The notes under the pieces are model-generated. The model made no database searches, was not told the DNA's origin, and worked only from the letters and a program-made list of their open reading frames with translations. Shown in pieces: positions 14,640-23,254 of a DNA stretch of 26,793 nucleotides. Positions within the stretch are counted from its first letter, which is position 1, and each line of letters begins with the position of its first letter. Source of the DNA: an uncultured Clostridium sp. (GTDB lineage Bacteria > Bacillota > Clostridia > Clostridiales > Clostridiaceae); NCBI GenBank assembly GCA_900548455.1, contig URKQ01000044.1:1-26793 (forward strand). The letters run 5' to 3'. Position numbers and translations under genes: made by a program.

Positions 14640-17600
14640 TTATTTACTATTTAACATAGGAACCATAACTTTTGCTAACGTATTTATAAAATTTAATTCA
14701 TCATAAGTAAATTCTTTACGATTAATATCTACACTTAAATATAATACACCTATAGTTTCACTTTCTGTTTTTAATGGTATTACCATATTAGATTTTAGAT
14801 TAGGAATTTTTCCTTCTTTGCATTCTTTTATATAACTCCAATCTACTCCACAAACATTCTCTCCGCTTTCTATAATTTTAATAAGATCATGTTCATCACA
14901 TAATTCATCTTTGCTATTTTGAACATTAGAAGATACGCAAGAATATTTGACTTCTAAGTTTTCACCATTAAATAAGAATAATATACATATGTCTGCATCA
15001 GTAATTTCGAAAATCCTATTTACAGTAATTTCGATTTTTCTTTCAACTTTAATATCCTCATTAATCATATCTATAAATTCTATAACTGTAGATACATTCC
15101 TATAATCTTGATTTCCAGTTCCAACAAAAATTCCACTTAATTTATTAGTAGTACTAATCTTAGATCCATAGGATTCATTCCATATACGTGTTCTATTTCT
15201 ACCGCTATTTTTAGCCATATATAGAGCCTGGTCAGCTTTCTCTATTAATTCCTCATAGGTACTAGCATGAAGAGGATATGTTGAAACACCTAAACTCACA
15301 GTTACTATCCTCTTTTCTCCCATTAATTTAGCCTCTATAATTTTATTTCTTATTCTCTCAGCAATAACAAATGCTTGATCTAACCCGGTATTAGGCAATA
15401 CAACTATAAATTCTTCACCGCCATATCTACCAATTACATCGTCATGACGTATATTCTTAATTGCAACTTTACATAAATTTTGTAATACTAAGTCTCCTGT
15501 CCTATGACCATAAGTATCATTAATTCCTTTAAATTTATCGATATCTATCATTATAGTTGAAAATTCGGAATTGAGATTTAACGATCTATCTATTTGATCA
15601 TGAATAAATTGTTCTAAGTATCTACGAGTTAATGTATTGGTAAGCTTGTCTACAGTTGAACTCTTTCTAATATTATTCTTATCTAAAATCATGTATAGAA
15701 TTCTACTAATTGTTATGCACTTTTTCATTGTTTCATCATTGATATTATTAAGCTTTCTTTCAGACTCAATATATATATATCCTAAAACATTATGATTATA
15801 TTCATATTTACTAATGCCTCTATTAGATTTAGTAATTGCTGTTATCGGTATACACATTGCTGCTTTAATATTGCCTTCATTTTCATATCCAAAGTTATTT
15901 CCATACCCATCACTTATTATCTTTCTTGTCATCTTTATTTCAGTAGCTCTACTACGTGCCATATTAATTATTGACATATCATCAGGTAATTCCAAACTTT
16001 TATCGCTACTAGCAAACACAGAAAATTTATTTTCTTTCTCTACTATTATACTAGCCTTTTTTGCAAGACAAATGTAACATATATATTTACATATAAGCTC
16101 AATATTATCACTTACTGAATTAGATAAATTGTTTAATAAATCCTCTACACCACTTATGTTTTCTAACATTTTCCAGCTTTGCTGTTTTACCGACCACATG
16201 AACTCTTCATTTATAAAATCACTTTCGATAATAATTTGAAATAACTCTTCAATATTTTCATCTACATTAAAAGATATTAATTCTGAATCATAAGTAATAG
16301 CCTTGTTATAATATCTTTTTAAATCTAATAACATCTCATATGCCTTTAACATCCTTCTATTATTTAAAATAAAGGATTTCTTATGATTGATTGGAATCTG
16401 CTTTAATATAGATAAAATAGTATCGCAAGCCTCTGATAAATAAATGGTTGCATAAGTTAAATTGTTAGCTATATAATATTTTTCTCCTATTAATAGATAT
16501 ATTCTCCACAAAATATCTGGATTTTTTATTTCACTATAATTATTTAAATTTTCTACTAAAATATCTAGATTTGGTGTATCCACCAAACAACATCCTAGAT
16601 AATTTAAAACCAGCACATTTTCATCTTTTTCAATTTTATCTTTAAATTGATTGATATATAAATATAACTCTTTTGCTGTACTTATTTTATCATCATTTAT
16701 CATTTTAAATATAGCTTGAGATAACATTGAAACTCTTAAGTCAATATATATTATTTTTTCGCTCGCCGCTACTATACTATCTATAGTAACACTTTCTTTA
16801 TCATCAAGAAATCTATCGATTAAATATAATAAATCAATTTTATATTTCATTATAGAGTTAGTTTCATTATATATTTTGCTTCCTTCAATTAAAAATTTTT
16901 CCTTACTGGAACTGTCCCCTATAAAAGAACTTATATAATATTGAAGAATTTTATATGGTAACATTTCTTGATTAAACATAGAATTCTTTTTTGCATAATT
17001 TTCGCACAAATTAGCGTACTTAAAAGCTTCATAATAATTTCCTATTTTAAACATCACAGAGCCCATATATACATATCCATAAAAAATATCATATACTAAT
17101 CCTAACTGCATTGCCCTTTTAGATGCTTCATTTAAATATTCAAAAGATCTTTTATAATCTAATAAAACATAATATACAAAACCCATATTAGCTAAACTAT
17201 TAGTTCCAAATCCACGTTTAGGGTCATCTTTAGTTAATTCATATTGAGTTTCAAATGCGCCTATACCTTCCTTGCCACATTGAATATAATCTGAATATAT
17301 AACCCCTAGACTATTATATAGTTTGGACATGGGTTCGATATAATTATTAATCTTGCATTCTTTAATTGTTTCTTTAATAATTTCTAGTGCTTTATCAAAA
17401 TTATTTTCATATATTAAACAATCTGCATAATAATTCGTAAAAGGAACTTTACTTTTTAAATCATCTTTGCAAAGTGTTATAGCATAATTTGAAAGCCTTC
17501 TGGCTTCTATATAATTTTCATTGCTATATTCATTCCTTACTAGAATTCTTATATATTTAATATATCCTTCTTTATAATCAATCTTATCAATTATGCTCTT

Positions 17601-20021
17601 CATCTTTTTAGTATATTGTATAGCTTCTTCTTCATTACCTGTTTCCATGTAGTTCCATATTAAATCATTCATAATATTTACACATTTCTTATACTTTTCA
17701 TTATCTAAACATAAGTCTATTGCTTCCTTATAGCACTCAATACATTTGTCTTTCTCTGAAGAAGACTCATATAAACTAGTTAAACTAATGTTTGCTTCTA
17801 TTCTATCTTCTATATACCTAGTACTATCTTCCAAATCATCTATTATACTTATAATTTTAATATTACAATTAATGGCTTCCTGAACACTATTTATTTGTAA
17901 TAACCTTCTTTGATTTTCCTTATAATAAGGAATAAGCTTCTCTTTACTATTAAGCTTTTCTAAATGATAAATTATTTCTTCAATATAAGTGTTTTTATCT
18001 TTTTTATAATAATTATTAAGGATTTCATATATTCTTTTATGTGTTTTCTGGATATCATCAAAATTTACTTGCTGATATAAATAATTTCTTAAAAACTTGT
18101 TGTAGAATGAATACACAAATCCACTATCACATATGCTACTATATAATATTCCCTGTATTAACAAATCATTTACTACTGCTTGTATTCTATCTTTACTTGT
18201 TGCTAATACTTGACTTAATACCTCTGTAGAAATAGGCATATAGAAAAAAGACATATAGTATAAAACATCATATGCCAATCCATCAATATTCTTTAATTGA
18301 TTTTTACACACATCTTCCATATTAGTTGGCATATAAATCTGAGGATTATCTTCTCTTCTCCAACGTCCAAGATTATTGTCAAAGTATATTTTATTCCTAT
18401 CTATTAAATCCTTTAATGCAGACTCTATAAAAAGGGGATTACCCATGGAATATTTATAAAATGTATTTACAAAATTTTGAGAAATGTCATTAACATTTAA
18501 AATATTTTTTAACATTAAAACACATTTCTCCTCAGACAAAGGTCTTAAATGAATATTTAAATTAATATTATTTTTTATCTCATCAATAAATTTAGTAAAA
18601 TATCTATTATTTAAGCAATCACCATCTCTATAAGAAAGTATAACTGCAAGTTTATCATGTATGCTTTCTCTACCCATAATATATTGAATAATACTATAAT
18701 CAAATTCATCATACTCATCAACATTATCAATGAGAATTAATCCCTTTTTATCACTATAGTATTCCTCAAATAACGTTGTTATTTTCACAATTACCATTAG
18801 CTTTGATCTATTATCTAAAAGATTACCTTCACTTTTACAAATAATTTTATTGTCATTAATATCCATTCCTAAGGCTACTAATTCTTTTTTATATTTATTT
18901 AGTAAATTCTTATCACTTCTATTAACTATATCTTGTAATACATTAGTAATTATATCTTTCTGCCTTTTTCCACTTAAATAAATACAATCAATATTATTAT
19001 TATTGCTATTTATATATTCAATATGATCTAGTAATCTTGTCTTGCCTACTCCTATTTCTCCATGTACTAAAACTATATTCCTATTTTTATTATTTCTATA
19101 TATATCATTTATATATTTCAATATTAATTCTAATTCTTCAGCTCTTCCTATTAAAGGGATATCAAAACTTAATTTATCATTTCTAACTGACGAATCATAC
19201 TTATAACTTGTTTTATAAATATTATTGATATCATCCAGTACATTGAAAATTTCTTCATATTTATTATTAACAGACTTATTATATACCGTGACCATTAATT
19301 CATAGAGACGTTCTCCTAACAATTCCTTATACTTTTCATAATCTCCATGAATCATTTGATTAGTAACATTCTTATACGTTACCACATCTTTATTTTGTCT
19401 TTTATTAACTAGTGATATAGTATTTAAAATATATGATAAATTGTTTATATAATCAATTTCAATTATTCTATCTGCATTATTACTTTCAATTTTTTCCTCT
19501 AACCTAGAATAAAAATTATATAATCCCATCTCATTACATTCTAGTAAATTAGTTATCTCATCCTTTAGTTTTATATCTTTATTATTTGATATATATATAT
19601 TCTCTATTTGAAATGGAATTATTTTAAAGTAACTTTGACTTTGACTATATGCTACATTGCAAATTTTCGAAAATATGTGTATAAGTTCTGTTTCAGAGGA
19701 ATTTTCAACATAATCTAATATAGGCGTGTAAAGTTCCATACTTTCAGTTACATAGTAATAATCTCTAGTTTCACTTTTACTATTTCTATTGCTTAAAGCA
19801 CCAAAATCTTCTATCTTAATGCTATCACTATTTCTCTTTGAAATTTTTTCAAACTTAGAGATTAAATAATCCAATAAATCTTTTTCTATTAGAGACGAAT
19901 TAATAATATATACATTAACTTTTCTTGATTCATTGTCTAAATCTATGGCATCATATATGGAATAAGTCCTATTTTTTGTTATTAGATCAATAATCCTATA
20001 TCTCCCATTAATCATCCTCAT
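14640..20021 (-). CDS. Large signalling protein: pseudokinase-like, AAA/STAND ATPase, TPR, GAF, GGDEF, GAF
   Basis: The 1793-residue protein combines several signalling modules. Residues 1-270 read like a Ser/Thr kinase fold (INGRYRIIDL at the start), but the HRD region is IIPFQIENIYI (134-144) and the glycine loop and catalytic lysine are not recognisable, so it should be inactive. An AAA/STAND ATPase follows, with Walker A GEIGVGKT (321-328) and Walker B LILIDNVDE (D432 to E436). Helical TPR-like repeats span about 690-1180. A GAF domain (about 1270-1440) precedes a GGDEF domain with intact GGEEF (1534-1538) and an RxxD inhibitory site (R1525, D1528), predicting an active, feedback-inhibited diguanylate cyclase. 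A second GAF ends the protein. No membrane segment is seen. The start has AAGGTGGG upstream. The input signal is unknown. Confidence 0.88.
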   Translation of the reverse strand: MRMINGRYRIIDLITKNRTYSIYDAIDLDNESRKVNVYIINSSLIEKDLLDYLISKFEKISKRNSDSIKIEDFGALSNRNSKSETRDYYYVTESMELYTPILDYVENSSETELIHIFSKICNVAYSQSQSYFKIIPFQIENIYISNNKDIKLKDEITNLLECNEMGLYNFYSRLEEKIESNNADRIIEIDYINNLSYILNTISLVNKRQNKDVVTYKNVTNQMIHGDYEKYKELLGERLYELMVTVYNKSVNNKYEEIFNVLDDINNIYKTSYKYDSSVRNDKLSFDIPLIGRAEELELILKYINDIYRNNKNRNIVLVHGEIGVGKTRLLDHIEYINSNNNNIDCIYLSGKRQKDIITNVLQDIVNRSDKNLLNKYKKELVALGMDINDNKIICKSEGNLLDNRSKLMVIVKITTLFEEYYSDKKGLILIDNVDEYDEFDYSIIQYIMGRESIHDKLAVILSYRDGDCLNNRYFTKFIDEIKNNINLNIHLRPLSEEKCVLMLKNILNVNDISQNFVNTFYKYSMGNPLFIESALKDLIDRNKIYFDNNLGRWRREDNPQIYMPTNMEDVCKNQLKNIDGLAYDVLYYMSFFYMPISTEVLSQVLATSKDRIQAVVNDLLIQGILYSSICDSGFVYSFYNKFLRNYLYQQVNFDDIQKTHKRIYEILNNYYKKDKNTYIEEIIYHLEKLNSKEKLIPYYKENQRRLLQINSVQEAINCNIKIISIIDDLEDSTRYIEDRIEANISLTSLYESSSEKDKCIECYKEAIDLCLDNEKYKKCVNIMNDLIWNYMETGNEEEAIQYTKKMKSIIDKIDYKEGYIKYIRILVRNEYSNENYIEARRLSNYAITLCKDDLKSKVPFTNYYADCLIYENNFDKALEIIKETIKECKINNYIEPMSKLYNSLGVIYSDYIQCGKEGIGAFETQYELTKDDPKRGFGTNSLANMGFVYYVLLDYKRSFEYLNEASKRAMQLGLVYDIFYGYVYMGSVMFKIGNYYEAFKYANLCENYAKKNSMFNQEMLPYKILQYYISSFIGDSSSKEKFLIEGSKIYNETNSIMKYKIDLLYLIDRFLDDKESVTIDSIVAASEKIIYIDLRVSMLSQAIFKMINDDKISTAKELYLYINQFKDKIEKDENVLVLNYLGCCLVDTPNLDILVENLNNYSEIKNPDILWRIYLLIGEKYYIANNLTYATIYLSEACDTILSILKQIPINHKKSFILNNRRMLKAYEMLLDLKRYYNKAITYDSELISFNVDENIEELFQIIIESDFINEEFMWSVKQQSWKMLENISGVEDLLNNLSNSVSDNIELICKYICYICLAKKASIIVEKENKFSVFASSDKSLELPDDMSIINMARSRATEIKMTRKIISDGYGNNFGYENEGNIKAAMCIPITAITKSNRGISKYEYNHNVLGYIYIESERKLNNINDETMKKCITISRILYMILDKNNIRKSSTVDKLTNTLTRRYLEQFIHDQIDRSLNLNSEFSTIMIDIDKFKGINDTYGHRTGDLVLQNLCKVAIKNIRHDDVIGRYGGEEFIVVLPNTGLDQAFVIAERIRNKIIEAKLMGEKRIVTVSLGVSTYPLHASTYEELIEKADQALYMAKNSGRNRTRIWNESYGSKISTTNKLSGIFVGTGNQDYRNVSTVIEFIDMINEDIKVERKIEITVNRIFEITDADICILFLFNGENLEVKYSCVSSNVQNSKDELCDEHDLIKIIESGENVCGVDWSYIKECKEGKIPNLKSNMVIPLKTESETIGVLYLSVDINRKEFTYDELNFINTLAKVMVPMLNSK

Positions 20022-20057
20022 AACAAATTCCCACCTTAAATAAAAAAATAATCATTT

Positions 20058-20076
20058 GCAATATGTCATATATTGC
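20058..20076. promoter_or_regulatory. Inverted repeat in the leader of the GGDEF-protein gene
   Basis: GCAATAT (20058-20064) and ATATTGC (20070-20076) are perfect 7-bp arms around a 5-base centre, placed about 12-30 bases downstream of the predicted transcription start. It could be an operator or a small leader hairpin. Confidence 0.35.
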
Positions 20077-20094
20077 TAAACTTTGTATGATAGT

Positions 20095-20113
20095 ATTATA
20101 CCATAGCAGCTAT
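20095..20113 (-). promoter_or_regulatory. Extended -10 promoter of the GGDEF-protein gene
   Basis: On the minus strand TGG directly precedes a perfect TATAAT (20095-20100), an extended -10. The -35 region is only TATATA-like. An 11-bp palindrome, ATAGCAGCTAT (20103-20113), overlaps the spacer just upstream of the -10 and might be a regulator site. Confidence 0.5.
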
Positions 20114-20182
20114 TTAATATATAAAAATAATTTCATCATTTTAATACATAAATCTTCAAAATAAGACCTATTCCATAGAGTA

Positions 20183-21049
20183 TTAAGTTAAAATCTCATA
20201 TCCATTTTCAGTAACTAAAACAGTATGCTCCCATTGTGCAGATAACTTATTATCCTCTGTAACTGCAGTCCAATCATCTTCTAACACAACAGTTTCAGGT
20301 ACTCCCTCATTAATCATTGGCTCAATAGTAAAGGTCATGCCTGGTAATAAAACCATTCCTTCACCTCTTTCACCAACATGTGCTACGAATGGTTCTTCGT
20401 GAAATTCATTTCCTACACCATGGCCACCATATTCATATACAACAGAATATCCCCTGCTTGTTGCATATTCATTTATTACATATCCTATATCGCCAACAGT
20501 ATTATATGGTTTTACCTCTTGTATCCCCCTTCTTAAACACTCTTTAGCTACCTCAACTAAATCCCTTGCCTTTTCACTAACATTTCCTATTAAAAATGTT
20601 CTATTAGAATCGCCATAGTATCCATCTAAGATACATGTAACATCTACATTAACTATATCTCCATCTTTAATAATTGTATTTTCATCTGGTATACCATGAC
20701 AAACCACTTCATTTATTGATACACAAGTACTCTTTGGAAATCCATGATATCCAAGGGGTGCTGGATATGCTCCGTGATTCACTGTATATTCATGTACCCA
20801 TTTATTAACCTCTTCTGTAGATATTCCAGCCTCAATTCTGCTCTCAACCATATCTAATATTTCTCTAGTTAATGCACAGCTCTTTCTTATCCCATCTATA
20901 TCCTTTTGAGATTTAATTATGTCTTTGGGTATTTCATATCCATACTCTTCACTTAATCTATCTAAAAATTTATCCTGTTCCATATGGCATTTCTTGTATT
21001 TCAATCCACTTCCACACCAACATATATCATTTCTACTAAATTTATTCAT
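20183..21049 (-). CDS. map: Type I methionine aminopeptidase with N-terminal SEC-C zinc motif
   Basis: The enzyme removes the initiator methionine from nascent proteins at the ribosome. The 288-residue protein is about 40 residues longer than a minimal type I enzyme because of an N-terminal zinc motif NDICWCGSGLKYKKCH (C10, C12, C21, H22), a SEC-C form known in clostridial and other MAPs and thought to aid ribosome association. The five metal ligands are all visible: D136 in NVDV, D147 in GDSNR, H210 in GGHGVGNEFHEEP, E243 in TIEPMI and E274 in AQWEHTV. The substrate histidine is H118 in CHGIPD. GGAGG is five bases before the ATG. No clear terminator separates it from the GGDEF gene 160 bases downstream, although that gene has its own promoter. 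Confidence 0.96.
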   Translation of the reverse strand: MNKFSRNDICWCGSGLKYKKCHMEQDKFLDRLSEEYGYEIPKDIIKSQKDIDGIRKSCALTREILDMVESRIEAGISTEEVNKWVHEYTVNHGAYPAPLGYHGFPKSTCVSINEVVCHGIPDENTIIKDGDIVNVDVTCILDGYYGDSNRTFLIGNVSEKARDLVEVAKECLRRGIQEVKPYNTVGDIGYVINEYATSRGYSVVYEYGGHGVGNEFHEEPFVAHVGERGEGMVLLPGMTFTIEPMINEGVPETVVLEDDWTAVTEDNKLSAQWEHTVLVTENGYEILT

Positions 21050-21085
21050 ACTAACCTCCAGATTTTATATTAATCTATAATTCAT

Positions 21086-21114
21086 TTTATACTAATACCG
21101 CTTTTGTCTTTAAA
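21086..21114 (-). promoter_or_regulatory. Candidate promoter of map
   Basis: On the minus strand TTTAAA (21109-21114), a 17-base spacer and TATAAA (21086-21091) give a moderate match 36 bases before the ATG. A further upstream alternative is an extended -10, TGATATAAT (21135-21143), with no good -35. I cannot choose between them by eye. Confidence 0.4.
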
Positions 21115-21244
21115 ATAAAAGCATTTTTATTTATATTATATCACTATTTATTATAATTTTATTTTTTATCATAAATTTAAGCTGTATTTCATTGTTGTTT
21201 TTCATACTCAATATTCTAATGATAACTTTTATATTATCAAATAA

Positions 21245-21292
21245 ATGTAGGTTTTCACAAAATAGAGGTATCTATTTTGTGAAAACCTACAT
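21245..21292 (-). terminator. Perfect 22-bp hairpin downstream of the amidase gene, probable terminator
   Basis: Arms 21245-21266 and 21271-21292 are perfectly complementary over 22 bp with a 4-base loop (GGTA on the plus strand). On the minus strand it follows the amidase-domain gene by 41 bases and is trailed by TTTATTT, a broken U-tract. A terminator is the simplest reading, though the stem is unusually long and perfect. Confidence 0.6.
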
Positions 21293-21333
21293 AAAAGCAT
21301 GAAGTTTATTAATCATTTAATTTTTCACCTAAA

Positions 21334-21981
21334 TCAAAAATGATATAGGTATACATATTTACTCTTCTTATTATTTAGTAATTTCAAATATTCATTTAGA
21401 GATACATTTTTTCGATTAGCACTATGTTGAGCTACAAATATATCATTTTTCCCGCTTACCACATTTACTTCTTTACTATGAACAATTTGACTATGATAAG
21501 CTGTATCATTAATATCTCCGTATTGAATTACATCCCCAACCATAATAAATTCATATATCTCATAAAAATTATTTAAAGCCTCACTCACTGTCATTTTTTT
21601 AAACTCTCTAGCCATATTGCTTCCTTCACCATCTTTATTGCCCCAATACATTCTGAAAAACTGAGCACTTCGCCATGTAAGTGATGTATTCTTTAAATTT
21701 TTTTCATCTGCCGTGTAGCAAAACCACTCTGTAAATCTTCTGTAATCTCCGCCCATCATTTTCATTCCACCAGCTACCAATGCTTGACACACAAAATTTG
21801 TACAATCACTTTCTTTATATAGCGGATAATTGTCTAAATTAGGATTTAAAGCATGATGTTGTGCATATTCTTTAGCAAGTATTCTATTATAATTATATTT
21901 AACTTTGTTATTGTTCCTATAATTTTTCCGTGACTTTTTTAAAGTATTTTTCACAAGTTGATATATTCTTATATGAGACAT
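21334..21981 (-). CDS. Putative amidase-domain protein (cysteine peptidase-like)
   Basis: The predicted 215-residue protein matches the 'putative amidase domain' family, also found in clostridial and bacillar cell wall proteins. It has an N-terminal RILAKEYAQHHALNPNL segment, the core motif DCTNFVCQALVAGGM (nucleophile candidate C60, counting from the start used here), aromatic WFCYT and LTWRSAQFF segments, and AYHSQIVHS, which could supply the catalytic histidine. No signal peptide is apparent, so it may be cytoplasmic, phage-like in export, or released into the spore or mother cell. I placed the start at MSHIRIYQ because GGGGG is five bases upstream; an in-frame ATG 45 bases earlier has no such site. 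It follows the M23 gene on the same strand after 194 bases. The substrate is not known. Confidence 0.75.
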   Translation of the reverse strand: MSHIRIYQLVKNTLKKSRKNYRNNNKVKYNYNRILAKEYAQHHALNPNLDNYPLYKESDCTNFVCQALVAGGMKMMGGDYRRFTEWFCYTADEKNLKNTSLTWRSAQFFRMYWGNKDGEGSNMAREFKKMTVSEALNNFYEIYEFIMVGDVIQYGDINDTAYHSQIVHSKEVNVVSGKNDIFVAQHSANRKNVSLNEYLKLLNNKKSKYVYLYHF

Positions 21982-22133
21982 ATACTCCCCCAGAATATTG
22001 TTATATAATACATATATGCAATTCATAATAGAATTTGTTACAACTATTACTTATAATTATATTTTATTTTAAAAAATCATTGGAATTTAAAAGTGACTTG
22101 ATTAATGTTGTTTTATTTAAAATAAACATAGAG

Positions 22134-22178
22134 AATTAAGTCTACATGAAATATTTTTCACATAGACTTAATTTTTTA
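22134..22178. terminator. Long hairpin directly after the M23 peptidase stop codon
   Basis: Arms 22134-22151 and 22156-22173 pair over 18 positions (two are mismatched in DNA and become G-U in the minus-strand RNA) around a 4-base loop. On the minus strand it starts right after the M23 gene stop codon (22176-22178) but is followed by CTCTATG, with no U-tract. On the plus strand it is followed by TTTTTT, a canonical tail, although no plus-strand gene ends here. Confidence 0.55.
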
Positions 22179-23048
22179 ATATTGATTAGCTTTACTATAT
22201 GTTAGAGGATCTATAGGTGAACCATTAACTCTAATCTCAAAGTGTAAATGTGGCCCTGTACTATCTCCTGTATTCCCAACTTCAGCTATAACATCTCCCT
22301 TAGATACATGTTCACCTGCACTGACATTCAAACTACTACAATGTGCATATACAGTTTCCATGCCTCCATCGTGATCTAACATTACAACATTGCCATATCC
22401 TCCATTGTATCCTGAAAATTTTACTACTCCATCTAAAGCTGCACCTATCTTAGTACCTATATTGGCAGCTAAATCAATCCCTTTATGGTAATATCCTCCC
22501 CGTTGCTCTCCGAATTTAGATGTAAGTACCCCTTTAATTGGAGTATAAATTGAACTATCTAAAAACACCTCTTTATACAGTCCTTCATCACCATAATTAG
22601 TTGAAAATGCAACTTCATCATTAGTTTTCGCCAATGAATACTCAATATTATTAGGGATATAATTCTTTTTAACTGTAAATGAAATTACATTATCTTCATT
22701 TGTATCATTATATTTTATTATTTTATTAGATACTTCAATTTCATTTAAAGTCTCATTGCTTTTACAAGTTATTTCTTCATAGTTGATTTTATTATTTAAT
22801 TTAACTTCATCAATATTATCTATTTGAGAATTATTTATATAAGCATCCCTTACTATGTCTACAGCCTTTTCTCCTATTTCTTCATTTATAACCACTCCAA
22901 TATCTTTCCCATCAGATGTCATCTTAAAAGCCTTTATTGTTTCATTTTCTTTATTAATATTACAATTAAGGCTATACTGAGATATCATGATTAAAATGCT
23001 TAAGGTTGACATACACACTATGAGTAATTCATTAATTTGTTTTTTCAT
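22176..23048 (-). CDS. M23 (LytM-type) zinc metallopeptidase, membrane-anchored
   Basis: The predicted 290-residue protein starts MKKQINELLIV, where AAGGAGG lies seven bases upstream; the in-frame ATG 66 bases earlier is not supported. A membrane segment (about residues 8-25) suggests a signal anchor. The C-terminal LytM/M23 domain (about 165-285) has the zinc ligands H188 and D192 in HKGIDLAANIG and H269 in GPHLHFEIR, plus the catalytic-type H236 in VYAHCS, so it should be an active peptidoglycan endopeptidase outside the membrane. The middle region (about 40-160) is charged and not recognised. It is divergent from the DnaD gene. An odd palindrome (23060-23074) overlaps its start-site region. 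Confidence 0.9.
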   Translation of the reverse strand: MKKQINELLIVCMSTLSILIMISQYSLNCNINKENETIKAFKMTSDGKDIGVVINEEIGEKAVDIVRDAYINNSQIDNIDEVKLNNKINYEEITCKSNETLNEIEVSNKIIKYNDTNEDNVISFTVKKNYIPNNIEYSLAKTNDEVAFSTNYGDEGLYKEVFLDSSIYTPIKGVLTSKFGEQRGGYYHKGIDLAANIGTKIGAALDGVVKFSGYNGGYGNVVMLDHDGGMETVYAHCSSLNVSAGEHVSKGDVIAEVGNTGDSTGPHLHFEIRVNGSPIDPLTYSKANQY

Positions 23049-23059
23049 AGTCTTCCTCC

Positions 23060-23078
23060 TTATCACAGTGATAATATA
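23060..23078 (-). promoter_or_regulatory. Operator-like palindrome next to the M23 gene -10 element
   Basis: TTATCAC-A-GTGATAA (23060-23074) is a perfect 15-bp odd palindrome immediately before the AAGGAGG of the M23 gene and overlapping the TATATT -10 candidate (23073-23078); the -35 is poor. Placement at the start site suits a repressor site, but the regulator is unknown. Confidence 0.45.
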
Positions 23079-23155
23079 CCCTATTATTAAAATTCTAATC
23101 ATTATTTTATTCATATATAAACAAAATAATAAAAATAAAATTTACTTTTATTAAG

Positions 23156-23184
23156 TTTACTATATGTTATACTAAGGGTATAAT
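23156..23184 (+). promoter_or_regulatory. Promoter of the dnaD-dnaI-like pair
   Basis: TTTACT (23156-23161), a 17-base spacer and perfect TATAAT (23179-23184) form a good sigma-A promoter 70 bases before the start codon. Downstream of the expected start site is a perfect odd palindrome, AAAACAA-G-TTGTTTT (23209-23223), a possible operator or leader hairpin. Confidence 0.65.
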
Positions 23185-23254
23185 ATATAAACGATTTACT
23201 TATTAAACAAAACAAGTTGTTTTATAAAGTAATTTTTAAGAAAGGAGCTGTTGT

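Noticed and set aside
20022..20182. c-di-GMP riboswitch upstream of the diguanylate cyclase gene
   Set aside because: None of the conserved GEMM motifs is visible; only short dyads are present.
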